64,000 nucleotides of DNA, from the NCBI GenBank assembly GCA_965215025.1, contig CBDCCV010000001.1, positions 1,054,001 through 1,118,000 of the forward strand, in the 5' to 3' direction. The notes below the pieces were generated by a model. The model worked only from the letters and a program-made list of their open reading frames with translations, did not search any database and was not told where the DNA came from. The stretch comes from CBDCCV01 sp965215025. GTDB lineage: Bacteria > Bacteroidota > Rhodothermia > Rhodothermales > Salinibacteraceae. Within the stretch, counting starts at the first letter, position 1. Each line of letters begins with the position of its first letter. Shown here piece after piece: positions 10,068-18,900 of the stretch. A program made the translations under genes and the position numbers.

Positions 10068-10237
10068 CGTGGATAACTTCTGTGGATAACACCGCCAAAT
10101 CTCAAGATGACCACAATAACAGAACTAGACAGAATAGGCGAAGGGGTCGAGGCCGCTCAAAAGGAGCCTCAGGAGCAGTAGTAGTTATTTCCGTTATGCA
10201 AAAGCACAGAAAAAGAGTCTGGACGAGTTGTGGATAA
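10068..10237 (-). promoter_or_regulatory. three DnaA boxes in the nrdJ leader
   Basis: TGTGGATAA, the exact complement of the DnaA box TTATCCACA, occurs at 10081-10089 and 10229-10237; CGTGGATAA at 10068-10076 differs in one base. All three have the same orientation. They lie in an unusually AT-rich stretch (about 10015-10250) of the 585-base gap before nrdJ. In E. coli, DnaA binding upstream of nrdAB ties ribonucleotide reductase expression to replication, so a similar control of nrdJ is plausible. A replication origin is the alternative, but no dnaA, dnaN or gidA-type neighbour is seen. The rest of the gap (9995-10060 and 10240-10480) shows no gene. Confidence 0.55.
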
Positions 10238-10480
10238 AATGTGCTTGCGCGGTCGGGTGACGTATGGTTAATTGAAGAGCGTCCGTTGCAAAACGTCTGC
10301 GCGGTTTACTGCCCTCGGGTGGTGAGCCGTTATTTTTCTGCCCTTCGTCCGCAACCGCTGCGATGCGCTTGCCGGCAGAAAGCGAGGTCCAAAACGCCAG
10401 CCCTTTGGCAACGTCTGGCCCGCGCCGTCACCTGCTCCGCCCGATCTTTTAGTCTACGCCCACCTCTGGAGGCCCCGCCC

Positions 10481-13400
10481 ATGTCCGAGTCCAAAGCCAC
10501 CCTCTTTGAAGATGCCCCGGCGCTGCCCAATCCCGAAGCGCTCGAAAAAGGCCTGTCCATCGCGCGTGTCTTCTCCCAAGAGGGCGAGCATCCCTTTGAC
10601 ACGGTGACGTGGGAAAAGCGCGACGCCGCCATCCACGGCACGGGCGGCAAGGCCATCTTCGAGCAGAAGGGCGTCGAGTTCCCTACCACGTGGAGCCAGC
10701 TCGCCACCAACGTCGTCGCCAGTAAATACTTCTACGGCGACCTCGCAAGCGCAGGCGCCGACCCGGCCGAGGGCGGGCGCGAGCACAGCCTGAAGCAGCT
10801 CATCCACCGCGTCACCCGCACCATCGCGGACTGGGGCGCGGAAGGCGGCTACTTCGCCACCGAGGAGGACGCCGAGGCCTTCTACGACGAGCTGACGTGG
10901 CTCTGCACGCACCAGTACGGCGCCTTCAACAGCCCCGTGTGGTTCAACGTCGGCCTCGGGCAGCAGTACGGCATCCAGGACACGGGCGGGAAGACGATCT
11001 TCGGGTGGGACTTCCAAGAAAATAAGGTGGTCACCGTCGATCCGTATGAGCGCCCGCAAGCCTCGGCTTGCTTCATCATCAGCGTCGAGGACTCCATCGA
11101 CGACATCTGGAGCCTGATGGCCGAGTCGGCGCGGCTGTTCAAGTTCGGCTCGGGCGTGGGGGCGGACTGGTCCACGCTCCGCTCCACGAAAGAGAAGCTC
11201 AGCGGCGGCGGCATCCCCTCGGGGCCGGTCTCGTTCATGAAGGTGCAGGACGAGACGGGCGCCACGATCAAGAGTGGGGGTAAAACGCGCCGCGCCGCGA
11301 TTATGCAGACCCTGAAGTGCTGGCACCCGGACGTGATGGAGTTCGTCGAGGCCAAGCAGACGGAGGAGAAAAAGGCCTGGGCGCTTATCGAGCAGGGCTA
11401 CGACGGAAGCTTCAACGGCCCGGCCTACGGAAGCGTCGCCTTCCAGAACGTGAACCAGTCCTTGCGCGTGACGGACGCTTTCATGGAAGCCGCCGCCAAG
11501 GGCGAGGCCTTCGAGCTACGCGCCGTGACCACCGGCGAGACGGTTGAAGAGGTCGAGGCGAGCGAGATCCTGCGCAAGGTGGCCGAGGGCACGCACGTCT
11601 GCGGCGACCCTGGTCTGCAGTACGAGGACACGATTCAGAAGTGGCACACGGCCAAAAGCACCGGCCCGATCAACTCCTCCAATCCGTGCTGCTTCACCGG
11701 CGACGCGCAGGTGATGACGGACGAAGGCGCCATCCGCTTCGACGCGCTCTTTGAGCGGTACGAGGCGCTGCGCACGCGCCACGGCGCCCGCCTGGCCAGC
11801 CTGCTCCTGCCGCGCACGCGCACGGCGGTGGCCCTGGCCTCCGCCGCCGGCTCCTCCGATGCAGGCCGCCCCGACGCCGAGCGCCTGGACGTGCGCATCA
11901 AGCGCGTGTGGGTGGCCGGCCTAGCGGACACGCTCACCGAGGTGCGCGCCTCGAACGGCGCCGTGCTCCGCTCCACACCGGACCACCGCTACCTCACCTT
12001 CGACGGCGCCTGGGTCGAAGCGCAGCATCTGGAGGCGGGCGTGCGCCTCGTGGCCGGCCTCGACGGCGCTGGCCCCGTCTACGTCGAGAGCGTGCAGGAA
12101 GCCACGCTCGACGCGCCGGTGGAGGTGTACGACCTCGAGGTGGACTCCGGCCTGCACAGCTTCTCGGTCACGAGCGCGGGGAGCGCCGCCGGCGTCGTCG
12201 TGCACAACTCCGAGTACATGCACCTGGACAACTCCGCGTGCAACCTCGCGAGCCTGAACCTGCGCAAGTACCAGCGCGAAGACGGCTCGTTCGACGTCGA
12301 GCGGTTCCGGGCGGCGGCGCGCATCTACATTACCGCCCAAGAGATTTTGGTGGACCAGGCCGGCTACCCGAGCCGCGAGATCGCCAAAAACTCGCACGCC
12401 TTCCGCCCGCTCGGCCTCGGCTTCGCCAACCTGGGCGCGCTCCTGATGTCGATGGGCCTCCCGTACGACTCGGACGAGGGCCGCGCCGTGGCGGGCGCCT
12501 TGACGGCCATCGAGCACTGCGAGGCGTACGCGCGCTCGGCCGAGATCGCCGCGAACAAAAAGGTCGGCCCCTTCCCCGGTTTCAAGAAAAACCGCGCGCC
12601 GATGCTCGAGGTCATGCACCTGCACCGTGACGCCGTGCAGGACATCGACCCGGCGTGCCCGGACTACCTCCGCGCCGCCGCGCAGGAATCGGCCGACCGG
12701 ATGGTGGCCCTGGGCGAGCGCCACGGCTACCGCAACGCGCAGGCCACGGTTTTAGCTCCAACGGGCACCATCGGCTTCATGATGGACTGCGACACCACGG
12801 GCATCGAGCCGGACATCGCCCTGGTCAAGTACAAGCTCCTCGCCGGCGCGGGCGACGGCGTGTTCAAGATCGTGAACCAGACCGTGCCCCTCGCGCTGGA
12901 GCGCCTCGGCTACTCTCCGGAAGCGGTCGAGGCCATCATCGAGTACATCGACGAGAACGACACCATCGAGGGCGCGCCCGATCTCAAAGACGAGCACCTG
13001 CCCGTGTTCGACTGCGCCTTTCAAGCGGCCGGGGGCGAGCGCTCCATCCACCACCTCGGCCACATCAAGATGATGGGCGCGTGCCAGCCCTTCATCAGCG
13101 GGGCGATCTCGAAGACGGTCAACATGCCCGAGCACTCGACCGTCGAGGACATCGCCGACGCCTACCTCCAGAGCTGGAAGGAGGGCCTCAAGGCGGTGGC
13201 CATCTACCGCGAGAACTCGAAGCGCAGTCAGCCGCTCTCCACCAAAGCGGGCGGCAACACGCAGAAGGCGAAAGAGGCGCTGGACGCCTCGGGCGACGGC
13301 GCCCTGACGCCCGAGCCGGAAGTGCGCGTGGAGGAGAAGATCGTCTACAAGCCCGTGCGCCGGCGCCTCCCGGACGAGCGCCCCTCCATCACGCACAAGT

Positions 13401-14113
13401 TCAGCATCGCCGGGCACGAGGGCTACCTCACCATCGGCCTCTACCCGGACAAGAACGCGGCGGGGCGGCACCAGCCTGGCGAGATATTCATCACCATGGC
13501 GAAGCAGGGCAGCACGCTCGCCGGCATGATGGACGCCTTTGCGACGTCGATCTCCATCGCCTTGCAGTACGGCGTGCCGCTCACCGACCTCGTGAGCAAG
13601 TTCAGCCACATGCGCTTCGAGCCGTCGGGCTTCACCAACAACAAGCAGGTCCCGATGGCAAAGTCCATCATGGACTACATCTTCCGCTACCTCTCGATCA
13701 AGTTTTTAGATGATCCAGAGACGAAAGCGGAGGAGGCGGCTGCGGACCCTACTGAGGCCGTTGCGGCAGAAGCGCGCCGCAGCGGCCCCGCCGAGGACGC
13801 GGAGCAGGGCGAACTCCCCCTCGACGCCGACCCCCGCAACACGGACGCCACGATGGAGGAGATGCTCGACACGCCCACGGCCGAGGCGCCCGAAAGCCTC
13901 GTCGGCCAGACCGTCGAAGCCTTCATGGCCGCCACCGACGCCGCCATCCGCGCCGAGACATCGGGCAGCCGGCCTGCGAGCGGCGACGCCACACAGAGCA
14001 GCTTCCAGAACCAGGCCGACGCGCCGCCATGCTCCAACTGCGGCTCGATCACCGTGCGCAACGGCGCCTGCTATCAGTGCCTGAACTGCGGGTCGAGCAC
14101 GGGGTGCGGTTAG
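10481..14113 (+). CDS. nrdJ: adenosylcobalamin-dependent ribonucleoside-diphosphate reductase with intein
   Basis: The ATG at 10481 follows a GGAGG at about 10468 and gives a 1210-residue precursor (1037 after removal of a 173-residue intein). Class II reductase motifs are clear: RPQASACFIIS (Cys197, first redox Cys), INSSNPC (presumed thiyl-radical Cys403), SEYMHLDNSACNLASLNL after the intein (Glu and second redox Cys587) and APTGTIGFMMDCDTTGIEP. The C-terminal tail holds paired CxxC motifs (CSNCG ... CYQCLNCGSSTGCG) that regenerate the active-site disulfide in this family. The enzyme makes deoxyribonucleotides and needs coenzyme B12. A variable Ala/Glu-rich stretch precedes the tail. DnaA boxes lie upstream; I saw no cobalamin riboswitch. 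Activity should depend on intein splicing. Confidence 0.95.
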   Translation: MSESKATLFEDAPALPNPEALEKGLSIARVFSQEGEHPFDTVTWEKRDAAIHGTGGKAIFEQKGVEFPTTWSQLATNVVASKYFYGDLASAGADPAEGGREHSLKQLIHRVTRTIADWGAEGGYFATEEDAEAFYDELTWLCTHQYGAFNSPVWFNVGLGQQYGIQDTGGKTIFGWDFQENKVVTVDPYERPQASACFIISVEDSIDDIWSLMAESARLFKFGSGVGADWSTLRSTKEKLSGGGIPSGPVSFMKVQDETGATIKSGGKTRRAAIMQTLKCWHPDVMEFVEAKQTEEKKAWALIEQGYDGSFNGPAYGSVAFQNVNQSLRVTDAFMEAAAKGEAFELRAVTTGETVEEVEASEILRKVAEGTHVCGDPGLQYEDTIQKWHTAKSTGPINSSNPCCFTGDAQVMTDEGAIRFDALFERYEALRTRHGARLASLLLPRTRTAVALASAAGSSDAGRPDAERLDVRIKRVWVAGLADTLTEVRASNGAVLRSTPDHRYLTFDGAWVEAQHLEAGVRLVAGLDGAGPVYVESVQEATLDAPVEVYDLEVDSGLHSFSVTSAGSAAGVVVHNSEYMHLDNSACNLASLNLRKYQREDGSFDVERFRAAARIYITAQEILVDQAGYPSREIAKNSHAFRPLGLGFANLGALLMSMGLPYDSDEGRAVAGALTAIEHCEAYARSAEIAANKKVGPFPGFKKNRAPMLEVMHLHRDAVQDIDPACPDYLRAAAQESADRMVALGERHGYRNAQATVLAPTGTIGFMMDCDTTGIEPDIALVKYKLLAGAGDGVFKIVNQTVPLALERLGYSPEAVEAIIEYIDENDTIEGAPDLKDEHLPVFDCAFQAAGGERSIHHLGHIKMMGACQPFISGAISKTVNMPEHSTVEDIADAYLQSWKEGLKAVAIYRENSKRSQPLSTKAGGNTQKAKEALDASGDGALTPEPEVRVEEKIVYKPVRRRLPDERPSITHKFSIAGHEGYLTIGLYPDKNAAGRHQPGEIFITMAKQGSTLAGMMDAFATSISIALQYGVPLTDLVSKFSHMRFEPSGFTNNKQVPMAKSIMDYIFRYLSIKFLDDPETKAEEAAADPTEAVAAEARRSGPAEDAEQGELPLDADPRNTDATMEEMLDTPTAEAPESLVGQTVEAFMAATDAAIRAETSGSRPASGDATQSSFQNQADAPPCSNCGSITVRNGACYQCLNCGSSTGCG
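11690..12208 (+). other. mini-intein within nrdJ
   Basis: The encoded 173 residues interrupt NSSNPC|SEYMHLD of the reductase. Block A starts at Cys404 (CFTGDAQVMTDEGAIRF). Block B is RSTPDHRYLTFDGAW with the T-x-x-H motif. Block F is VYDLEVDSGLHSFSVT, and block G ends GVVVHN (His575-Asn576) before +1 Ser577. All residues needed for class 1 protein splicing are present. There is no LAGLIDADG or other homing endonuclease between blocks B and F, so it is a mini-intein. The middle (LLLPRTRTAVALASAAGSSD) is a low-complexity remnant where an endonuclease might once have been. Inteins at this NPC|SE site of NrdJ are known elsewhere. Confidence 0.95.
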
Positions 14114-14153
14114 GTTGCAACGTCCGTTAGGCCGAGAGAAGATCACGTTCTCA

Positions 14154-14190
14154 GGGAATACTCCATCCCTCGGTAGGACTGAGTATTCCC
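14154..14190. promoter_or_regulatory. inverted repeat upstream of the two-gene module
   Basis: GGGAATACTC at 14154-14163 and GAGTATTCCC at 14181-14190 are perfect inverted copies separated by 17 bases. No T-run follows. The position, 31 bases before the ATG at 14222 and in AT-richer DNA, suits an operator for the winged-helix protein encoded next; an nrdJ terminator is less likely. Confidence 0.5.
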
Positions 14191-14221
14191 AAACACACAT
14201 TCTCCCTAAAGCCACGCTACA

Positions 14222-14743
14222 ATGAGTGAAGATCTCGAAGTCAAAGCCCTTCAGCAAGTTGTTTCTGTCCTGTCCGATTTAGAAGACGAATCGAGACGAA
14301 GGGTAATTGGTTATGTCATTGACAAGTACGACTTAGCCATTTCTATGGGAGCCGGGAATGAGGCAGCCAGTATGGACAGAGAAGAGGTGCATCCGTCTGG
14401 GAAAGACGAAAGCAATCTCTCCAGCTTAAGCTCCTATGATTCCGTCTCAGAAGTGATAGCAAACTCCATTTGGGAGACGGCAGCCGAAAAGGTCTTGCTG
14501 GCTGCAGCGTTCTTGCAAAAGATCGGCGGGACGCAGACTTTGACCGCCAAAAAGATTGATGAGGTGCTGTCAAATTCCGGGCACAACGTTGGCGACGTGA
14601 ACAGGGAGATAGGCAGGTTAACCGACGAGCAACCACAGCAAATGAGGCAGGTTGGCAATGAAGGAAGAGCAAACGCCTACAAGGTGACCAAGCACGGATT
14701 GAAAAAAGTGGAGGAGATTCTTAGTAGAGTCGTTAAAGATTGA
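14222..14743 (+). CDS. winged-helix-like small protein, first gene of an accessory two-gene module
   Basis: The 173-residue protein has an N-terminal helical segment (VVSVLSDLEDESRRRVIGYVIDKYDL) of a type seen in uncharacterised accessory proteins. A Ser-rich spacer follows, then a C-terminal region (LLAAAFLQKIGGTQTLTAKKIDEVL ... RANAYKVTKHGLKKVEEIL) that looks like a winged helix ending in a beta-wing and recognition helix. Base composition is clearly more AT-rich than that of nrdJ, which suggests transfer. The TGA overlaps the next ATG by one base (TGATG at 14741-14745), so the two proteins are translationally coupled. Function is unknown; a regulator or antitoxin of the downstream protein is inferred from the layout. 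Confidence 0.75.
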   Translation: MSEDLEVKALQQVVSVLSDLEDESRRRVIGYVIDKYDLAISMGAGNEAASMDREEVHPSGKDESNLSSLSSYDSVSEVIANSIWETAAEKVLLAAAFLQKIGGTQTLTAKKIDEVLSNSGHNVGDVNREIGRLTDEQPQQMRQVGNEGRANAYKVTKHGLKKVEEILSRVVKD

Positions 14744-15519
14744 TGACTGTATTCACCGCTCCAAGGCTGATAGAGGAACTGGCGAAGTTCATTGATCAAT
14801 CCTTCGCAAAGGATTTAGTATCCTCATATGTCGAGATGCAGAAGCGCTATGTCGCCGGTGACTGGAGTCCTTCAGAGATGAACGGTGGGCGGTTCTGTGA
14901 AGCTGTAGCACGCGGACTGTACCAGTTGGACACGGGGCGAGTAAGCCATCGCAAATCAGTTGGTGATGTCAGGGGGTACTTCAGGGATCAGAATCACTCG
15001 CACAAGCTGAATCCAAAGGACCGTTCTCATATCGAGAGAGTGATCGGAGTGGTCTACAAGTTCCGTTCGGATCGTGGAGTCGTGCATATCTCAAAAGACT
15101 ACACCGCCAATAACATGGACGCCATGCTGGTGCTTCATGCTTGCAAATGGCTTTTCGCAGAGTTCTTACGCTTAGCGTGGGAGGAAGACCGCAAGACCAT
15201 AGCAGAAACCATCGCACAGATCGTACAGATCGAAGATCCGTTAATACACGTACTCGATGGTGCCCCGTTGATATTGGATCCGGAAGTATCAGGACCAGAA
15301 GAAGTGCTCTTGCTACTTAACCACGCCCCCACCAATCGACTGACCGAGTCCGATCTCTACGAGCAGATCGCAAACAACACGAGAGATAACGTCAGAAAGG
15401 CAGTAGACCGATTAAAGGACAGCAACGAGATTAGGCGGACTGAAAATGAAATCGCCTTGACCCCGCGTGGTCGCAAGCGGATAATGGAAGAGATACTGCC
15501 GAAGTACTCGAACGGGTAG
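14743..15519 (+). CDS. HEPN-like/winged-helix protein, second gene of the accessory two-gene module
   Basis: The 258-residue protein (from the ATG at 14743) has an all-helical N-terminal part (GGRFCEAVARGLYQLDTG) and the segment KFRSDRGVVHISKDYTANNM. There, Arg and His in the spacing R-x6-H, with a second Arg at R-x3-H, resemble the R-x4-6-H motif of HEPN ribonucleases. A C-terminal winged helix follows (LLLNHAPTNRLTESDLYEQI ... RRTENEIALTPRGRKRI). Proteins of this pattern are widespread but uncharacterised, often beside restriction or toxin genes, as here. A ribonuclease-type effector in phage defence or a toxin-antitoxin pair is inference. The AT-richer composition is shared with its upstream partner. 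Confidence 0.75.
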   Translation: MTVFTAPRLIEELAKFIDQSFAKDLVSSYVEMQKRYVAGDWSPSEMNGGRFCEAVARGLYQLDTGRVSHRKSVGDVRGYFRDQNHSHKLNPKDRSHIERVIGVVYKFRSDRGVVHISKDYTANNMDAMLVLHACKWLFAEFLRLAWEEDRKTIAETIAQIVQIEDPLIHVLDGAPLILDPEVSGPEEVLLLLNHAPTNRLTESDLYEQIANNTRDNVRKAVDRLKDSNEIRRTENEIALTPRGRKRIMEEILPKYSNG

Positions 15520-15582
15520 TCTCTACTCCGTAGTATAGTATTCAGAGTCCGCGCAGACTTGTGCTCCCTTCGGTAAAAGCCG

Positions 15583-15864
15583 CTACGCCGCCTCCACGTC
15601 GCGCCGCAGCAGGTCCACGAGGTCGTCGGCGCTGTGCAGATTGGTTTCCTGCACGTAGGCGGCGTACTCGGCGTCGGCGTCGCTGGCGTCCAATTCGTCG
15701 CGTAGCAGGCGAAGGCTTTCTTCTGCGGAGAGCACACCCACCTGGCGCAACGCCGCGACGTAGCCGATCCACTGCTGGCGGGCGGCGTCGGACCACGGCG
15801 TGTGCGGGTCCTGCTCCTCTCTGGCGATGCGGATAGCGCCGGCTACGGTTTCGTAGACTGTCAT
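15583..15864 (-). CDS. hypothetical small helical protein
   Basis: This 93-residue protein (MTVYETVAGAIRIAREEQ) has no signal or membrane segment, is acidic overall and is predicted to be mostly helical (LLRDELDASDADAEYAAYVQ). I do not recognise the family. It is convergent with the two-gene module and divergent from the restriction-methylation gene, about 105 bases from it. It could be a small regulator or an immunity-type partner, but nothing in the sequence shows this. Coding is supported by GC-rich third positions and a clean start and stop. Confidence 0.55.
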   Translation of the reverse strand: MTVYETVAGAIRIAREEQDPHTPWSDAARQQWIGYVAALRQVGVLSAEESLRLLRDELDASDADAEYAAYVQETNLHSADDLVDLLRRDVEAA

Positions 15865-15969
15865 CGGTTTCGGTCGCGTTGGTGAAAGAGGCGCTGCCGG
15901 CTCGCATTTTTACGGAGCAAGCGGTACTCTCTGGAAAAGAGAAGATAACCGCCGTTTGCTTCCGCAGCC

Positions 15970-18900
15970 ATGCCGCTCCGCCTCGCGCCCGGCGACGCCG
16001 CCGTTCAGGACTACTACCGCCAGCTTGAGCAGTACGAAGCCGTCGGGGCGCGGCACGAGGGGGCCGTGCGCACGGCCTTCCGCGACCTCTTAGCCAGCGG
16101 CGGGCGGCAGATGGGCTGGACGCTCGTGCCGGAGTGGAGTCCGCAGGACAAGCGCATCCGCATCGACGGGGCGCTCCTGGACGATTTCCGCCTCACGCAC
16201 GGCTTCTGGGAGGCGAAGGACAGCGACGACGACCTCGACCGCGAGATTCAGCTAAAGCTCGGCAAAGGCTACCCGACGAAGAACACGCTCTTCCAGGCCC
16301 CGGAGCGCGCCGTGCTCTTTCAGGACGGCTCCGTGCTGATGGACGCCGACCTGCGCGACCCGGAGCGGCTCGTGGAGGTGTTGCGGTTCTTCTTCCAGTA
16401 CGAGGAGCCGGCGCATGAGGAGTGGACGCAGGCCGTGGCCGACTTCAAAGGCCGCGTGCCAGAGCTGGGCGAAGCCCTGCGCGACATCATCGAAAAGGAG
16501 CTGGCGGAGAACGCGGCGTTTAAGGCCGCCTTCGAGGAGTTCTTTGCGCTCTGCCGGCAGGCCATCAACCCGAACCTCTCGCGCGCGGCCGTCGAGGAGA
16601 TGCTGATCCAGCACCTCCTCACCGTGCGACTCTTCCGTGAGGTGTTCCACGCGGACTTCGCGCGGCGCAACATCATCGCCCGCGAGATCGAGAACGTCAT
16701 CGACGCGCTCACGAGCCGGGCCTTCTCGCGTACGGACTTCCTCAAGCGCCTCGACCGCTTCTACAAAGCCATCGAAAACGCAGCGGACGCCGCCGAGGAC
16801 TTCGCCGAGAAGCAGGCGTTCCTCAACACCGTCTACGAGCAGTTCTTCCAGGGCTTCGCCGTGGACGTGGCCGACACGCACGGCATCGTCTACACGCCGC
16901 AGCCGATTGTGGACTTTATGACGCGCAGCGTGGCCGGGCTGCTCGAAGAGGAGTTCGGCACGACGCTCGGCGCGGACGGCGTGCACGTGCTCGACCCCTT
17001 CGTGGGCACGGGCAACTTCATCGTGCGGCTCATGCAGGAGATCCCCACGCGCAAGCTCCCGGCGAAGTACGGCGCGGAGGGCGGCGGGCCGCAGCTCCAC
17101 TGCAACGAGGTGATGCTGCTGCCTTACTACGTGGCGGCCATGAACATCGAGCACGAATACTACGAGCGCGTGGGCACCTACGCGCCCTTCGAGGGCATCT
17201 GCCTTGTGGACACCTTCGAGTTGGTGGAAGGAAAGCAGCACGATGCCTTCGTGCCAGAGAACACAAAGCGCATCGAAAGCCAGACGCAGTCGCCCATTCG
17301 CGTCATCATCGGTAACCCGCCGTACAACGCTTGGCAGGTAAACGCCAATGACAACAACCAGAATCGCAAGTACAAGATTTTAGATAACCGCGTGCGCGAG
17401 ACGTACTCCGCCGACAGCAACGCCACGCTCAAGAACGCGCTCTATGATCCGTACGTGAAGGCCATCCGCTGGGCCAGCGACCGGATCGGAAAGGAGGGCG
17501 TGGTGGCCTTTGTGACAAACAACAGCTTTGTGGACAACCGCGCCTTTGACGGGATGCGCAGGCACCTGGCGCGCGACTTCGACGCGCTCTACGTGCTGGA
17601 CTGCGGCGGCAACGTGCGCAAAAACCCGAAGCTGAGCGGTACCACGCACAACGTCTTCGGCATCCAGGTAGGCGTGAGCATCAACCTGTTTGTGAAGCGC
17701 GCTTCGGAGAATGGGGGAGCGGGAGAGAGGGAGAACGGGTGCGCGATCCACTACCACCGCCTCGGCGAGTTCTTACGCAAGGAGGAGCGCTACGCCGCGC
17801 TGGACGAGGCCGGCGACTGGCGCGGCATCGCGTGGGAACGACTGGAGCCGGACGCGAAGTACCGCTGGCTCGTGGACCCACGCACGGCGGAGTTCGAGGG
17901 CTTTATTCCCATCGGCTCGAAGGAGGACAAAGCGGCTGAGCACGGTGAAGCAGAGGCGATTTTCAAGACATACAGCGGCGGCGTTAAGACAAACCGTGAC
18001 GCATGGGTATACGACTTCGATCAAGGGGCACTTGCCGAGCGCGTGCAAGGCATGATAGAGTTATACAATCAAGAAGTGAGGCGTTGGGAATCACGTTCAA
18101 ACCGCTCCGAAGATGTGCGAGATTTCGTTCTGGACGACGATAAGAAAATCAAGTGGGACGGTAGCCTGCGGAAGTACCTGAAGCGAGGCGAAACGGCTAC
18201 GTTCAGTGATAGCAAGCTGCGGTTTGCTCACTATCGCCCCTTCGTGTCGAAGTGGTTGTTCTTCGATAGTACGCTCAACAACAGGGATTATCTTCTTCCG
18301 TATTTCCTGCCCAACAGAGATTCATCTGAGGAAAATGACATCATTTGGCTGAAGACAGGTTCGGACTGGCCGGTATTCGCGCTTGCGACGAGCCGCATTC
18401 CCGACTTGCTTCCGCAGGGCGGCTCGCAATGCTTCCCGCTCTACACCTACGACGCCGACGGCACGAACCGCCGCGAGAACGTCACCGACTGGGCGCTCTC
18501 GACATTCCAGCGGCACTACGGCGATGCCGGGATCACGAAGCGCGACATCTTCCACTACGTCTACGCCGTGCTGCATCACGAGGCGTACCGCGCGCGCTAC
18601 GAAGGCAACCTCAAACGCCAGCTTCCGCGCGTGCCGCTCGCGCCGGACTTCCACGCCTTCGCCGAGGCGGGCGCAAAGCTGGCCGCGCTGCACGTCGGCT
18701 ACGAAGACGCCGCCGAGTACCCACTGCGCGAGGTCGAGGCCGAGGGCGAGGCGATGGAATGGCGCGTCGAGAAGGTGCGTTTTCGGCAGGACAAGGCGGC
18801 CATCCGCTACAACGCCTTCCTCACGCTCGAAGGCATCCCCGAAAAGGCGCACCGCTACCGGCTGGGCAACCGCTCGGCGCTCGAATGGCTCGTAGACCAG

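Noticed and set aside
10015..10480. Chromosomal replication origin
   Set aside because: DnaA boxes are few and in one orientation, and no dnaA, dnaN, recF or parAB-type neighbours are present. Gene regulation of nrdJ explains them as well.
9995..10480. Cobalamin riboswitch before the B12-dependent reductase
   Set aside because: I could not find a B12-box-like block or the expected conserved core in the leader.
10241..10480. N-terminal extension of NrdJ from an upstream start
   Set aside because: The 80 added residues are Arg/Ser/Cys-rich, cover the region next to a DnaA box, and lack family similarity. The ATG at 10481 has a ribosome-binding site.
11690..12208. Homing endonuclease inside the nrdJ intein
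   Set aside because: Only about 95 residues separate blocks A and B, and there are about 30 between block B and block F. No LAGLIDADG or HNH motif is seen.
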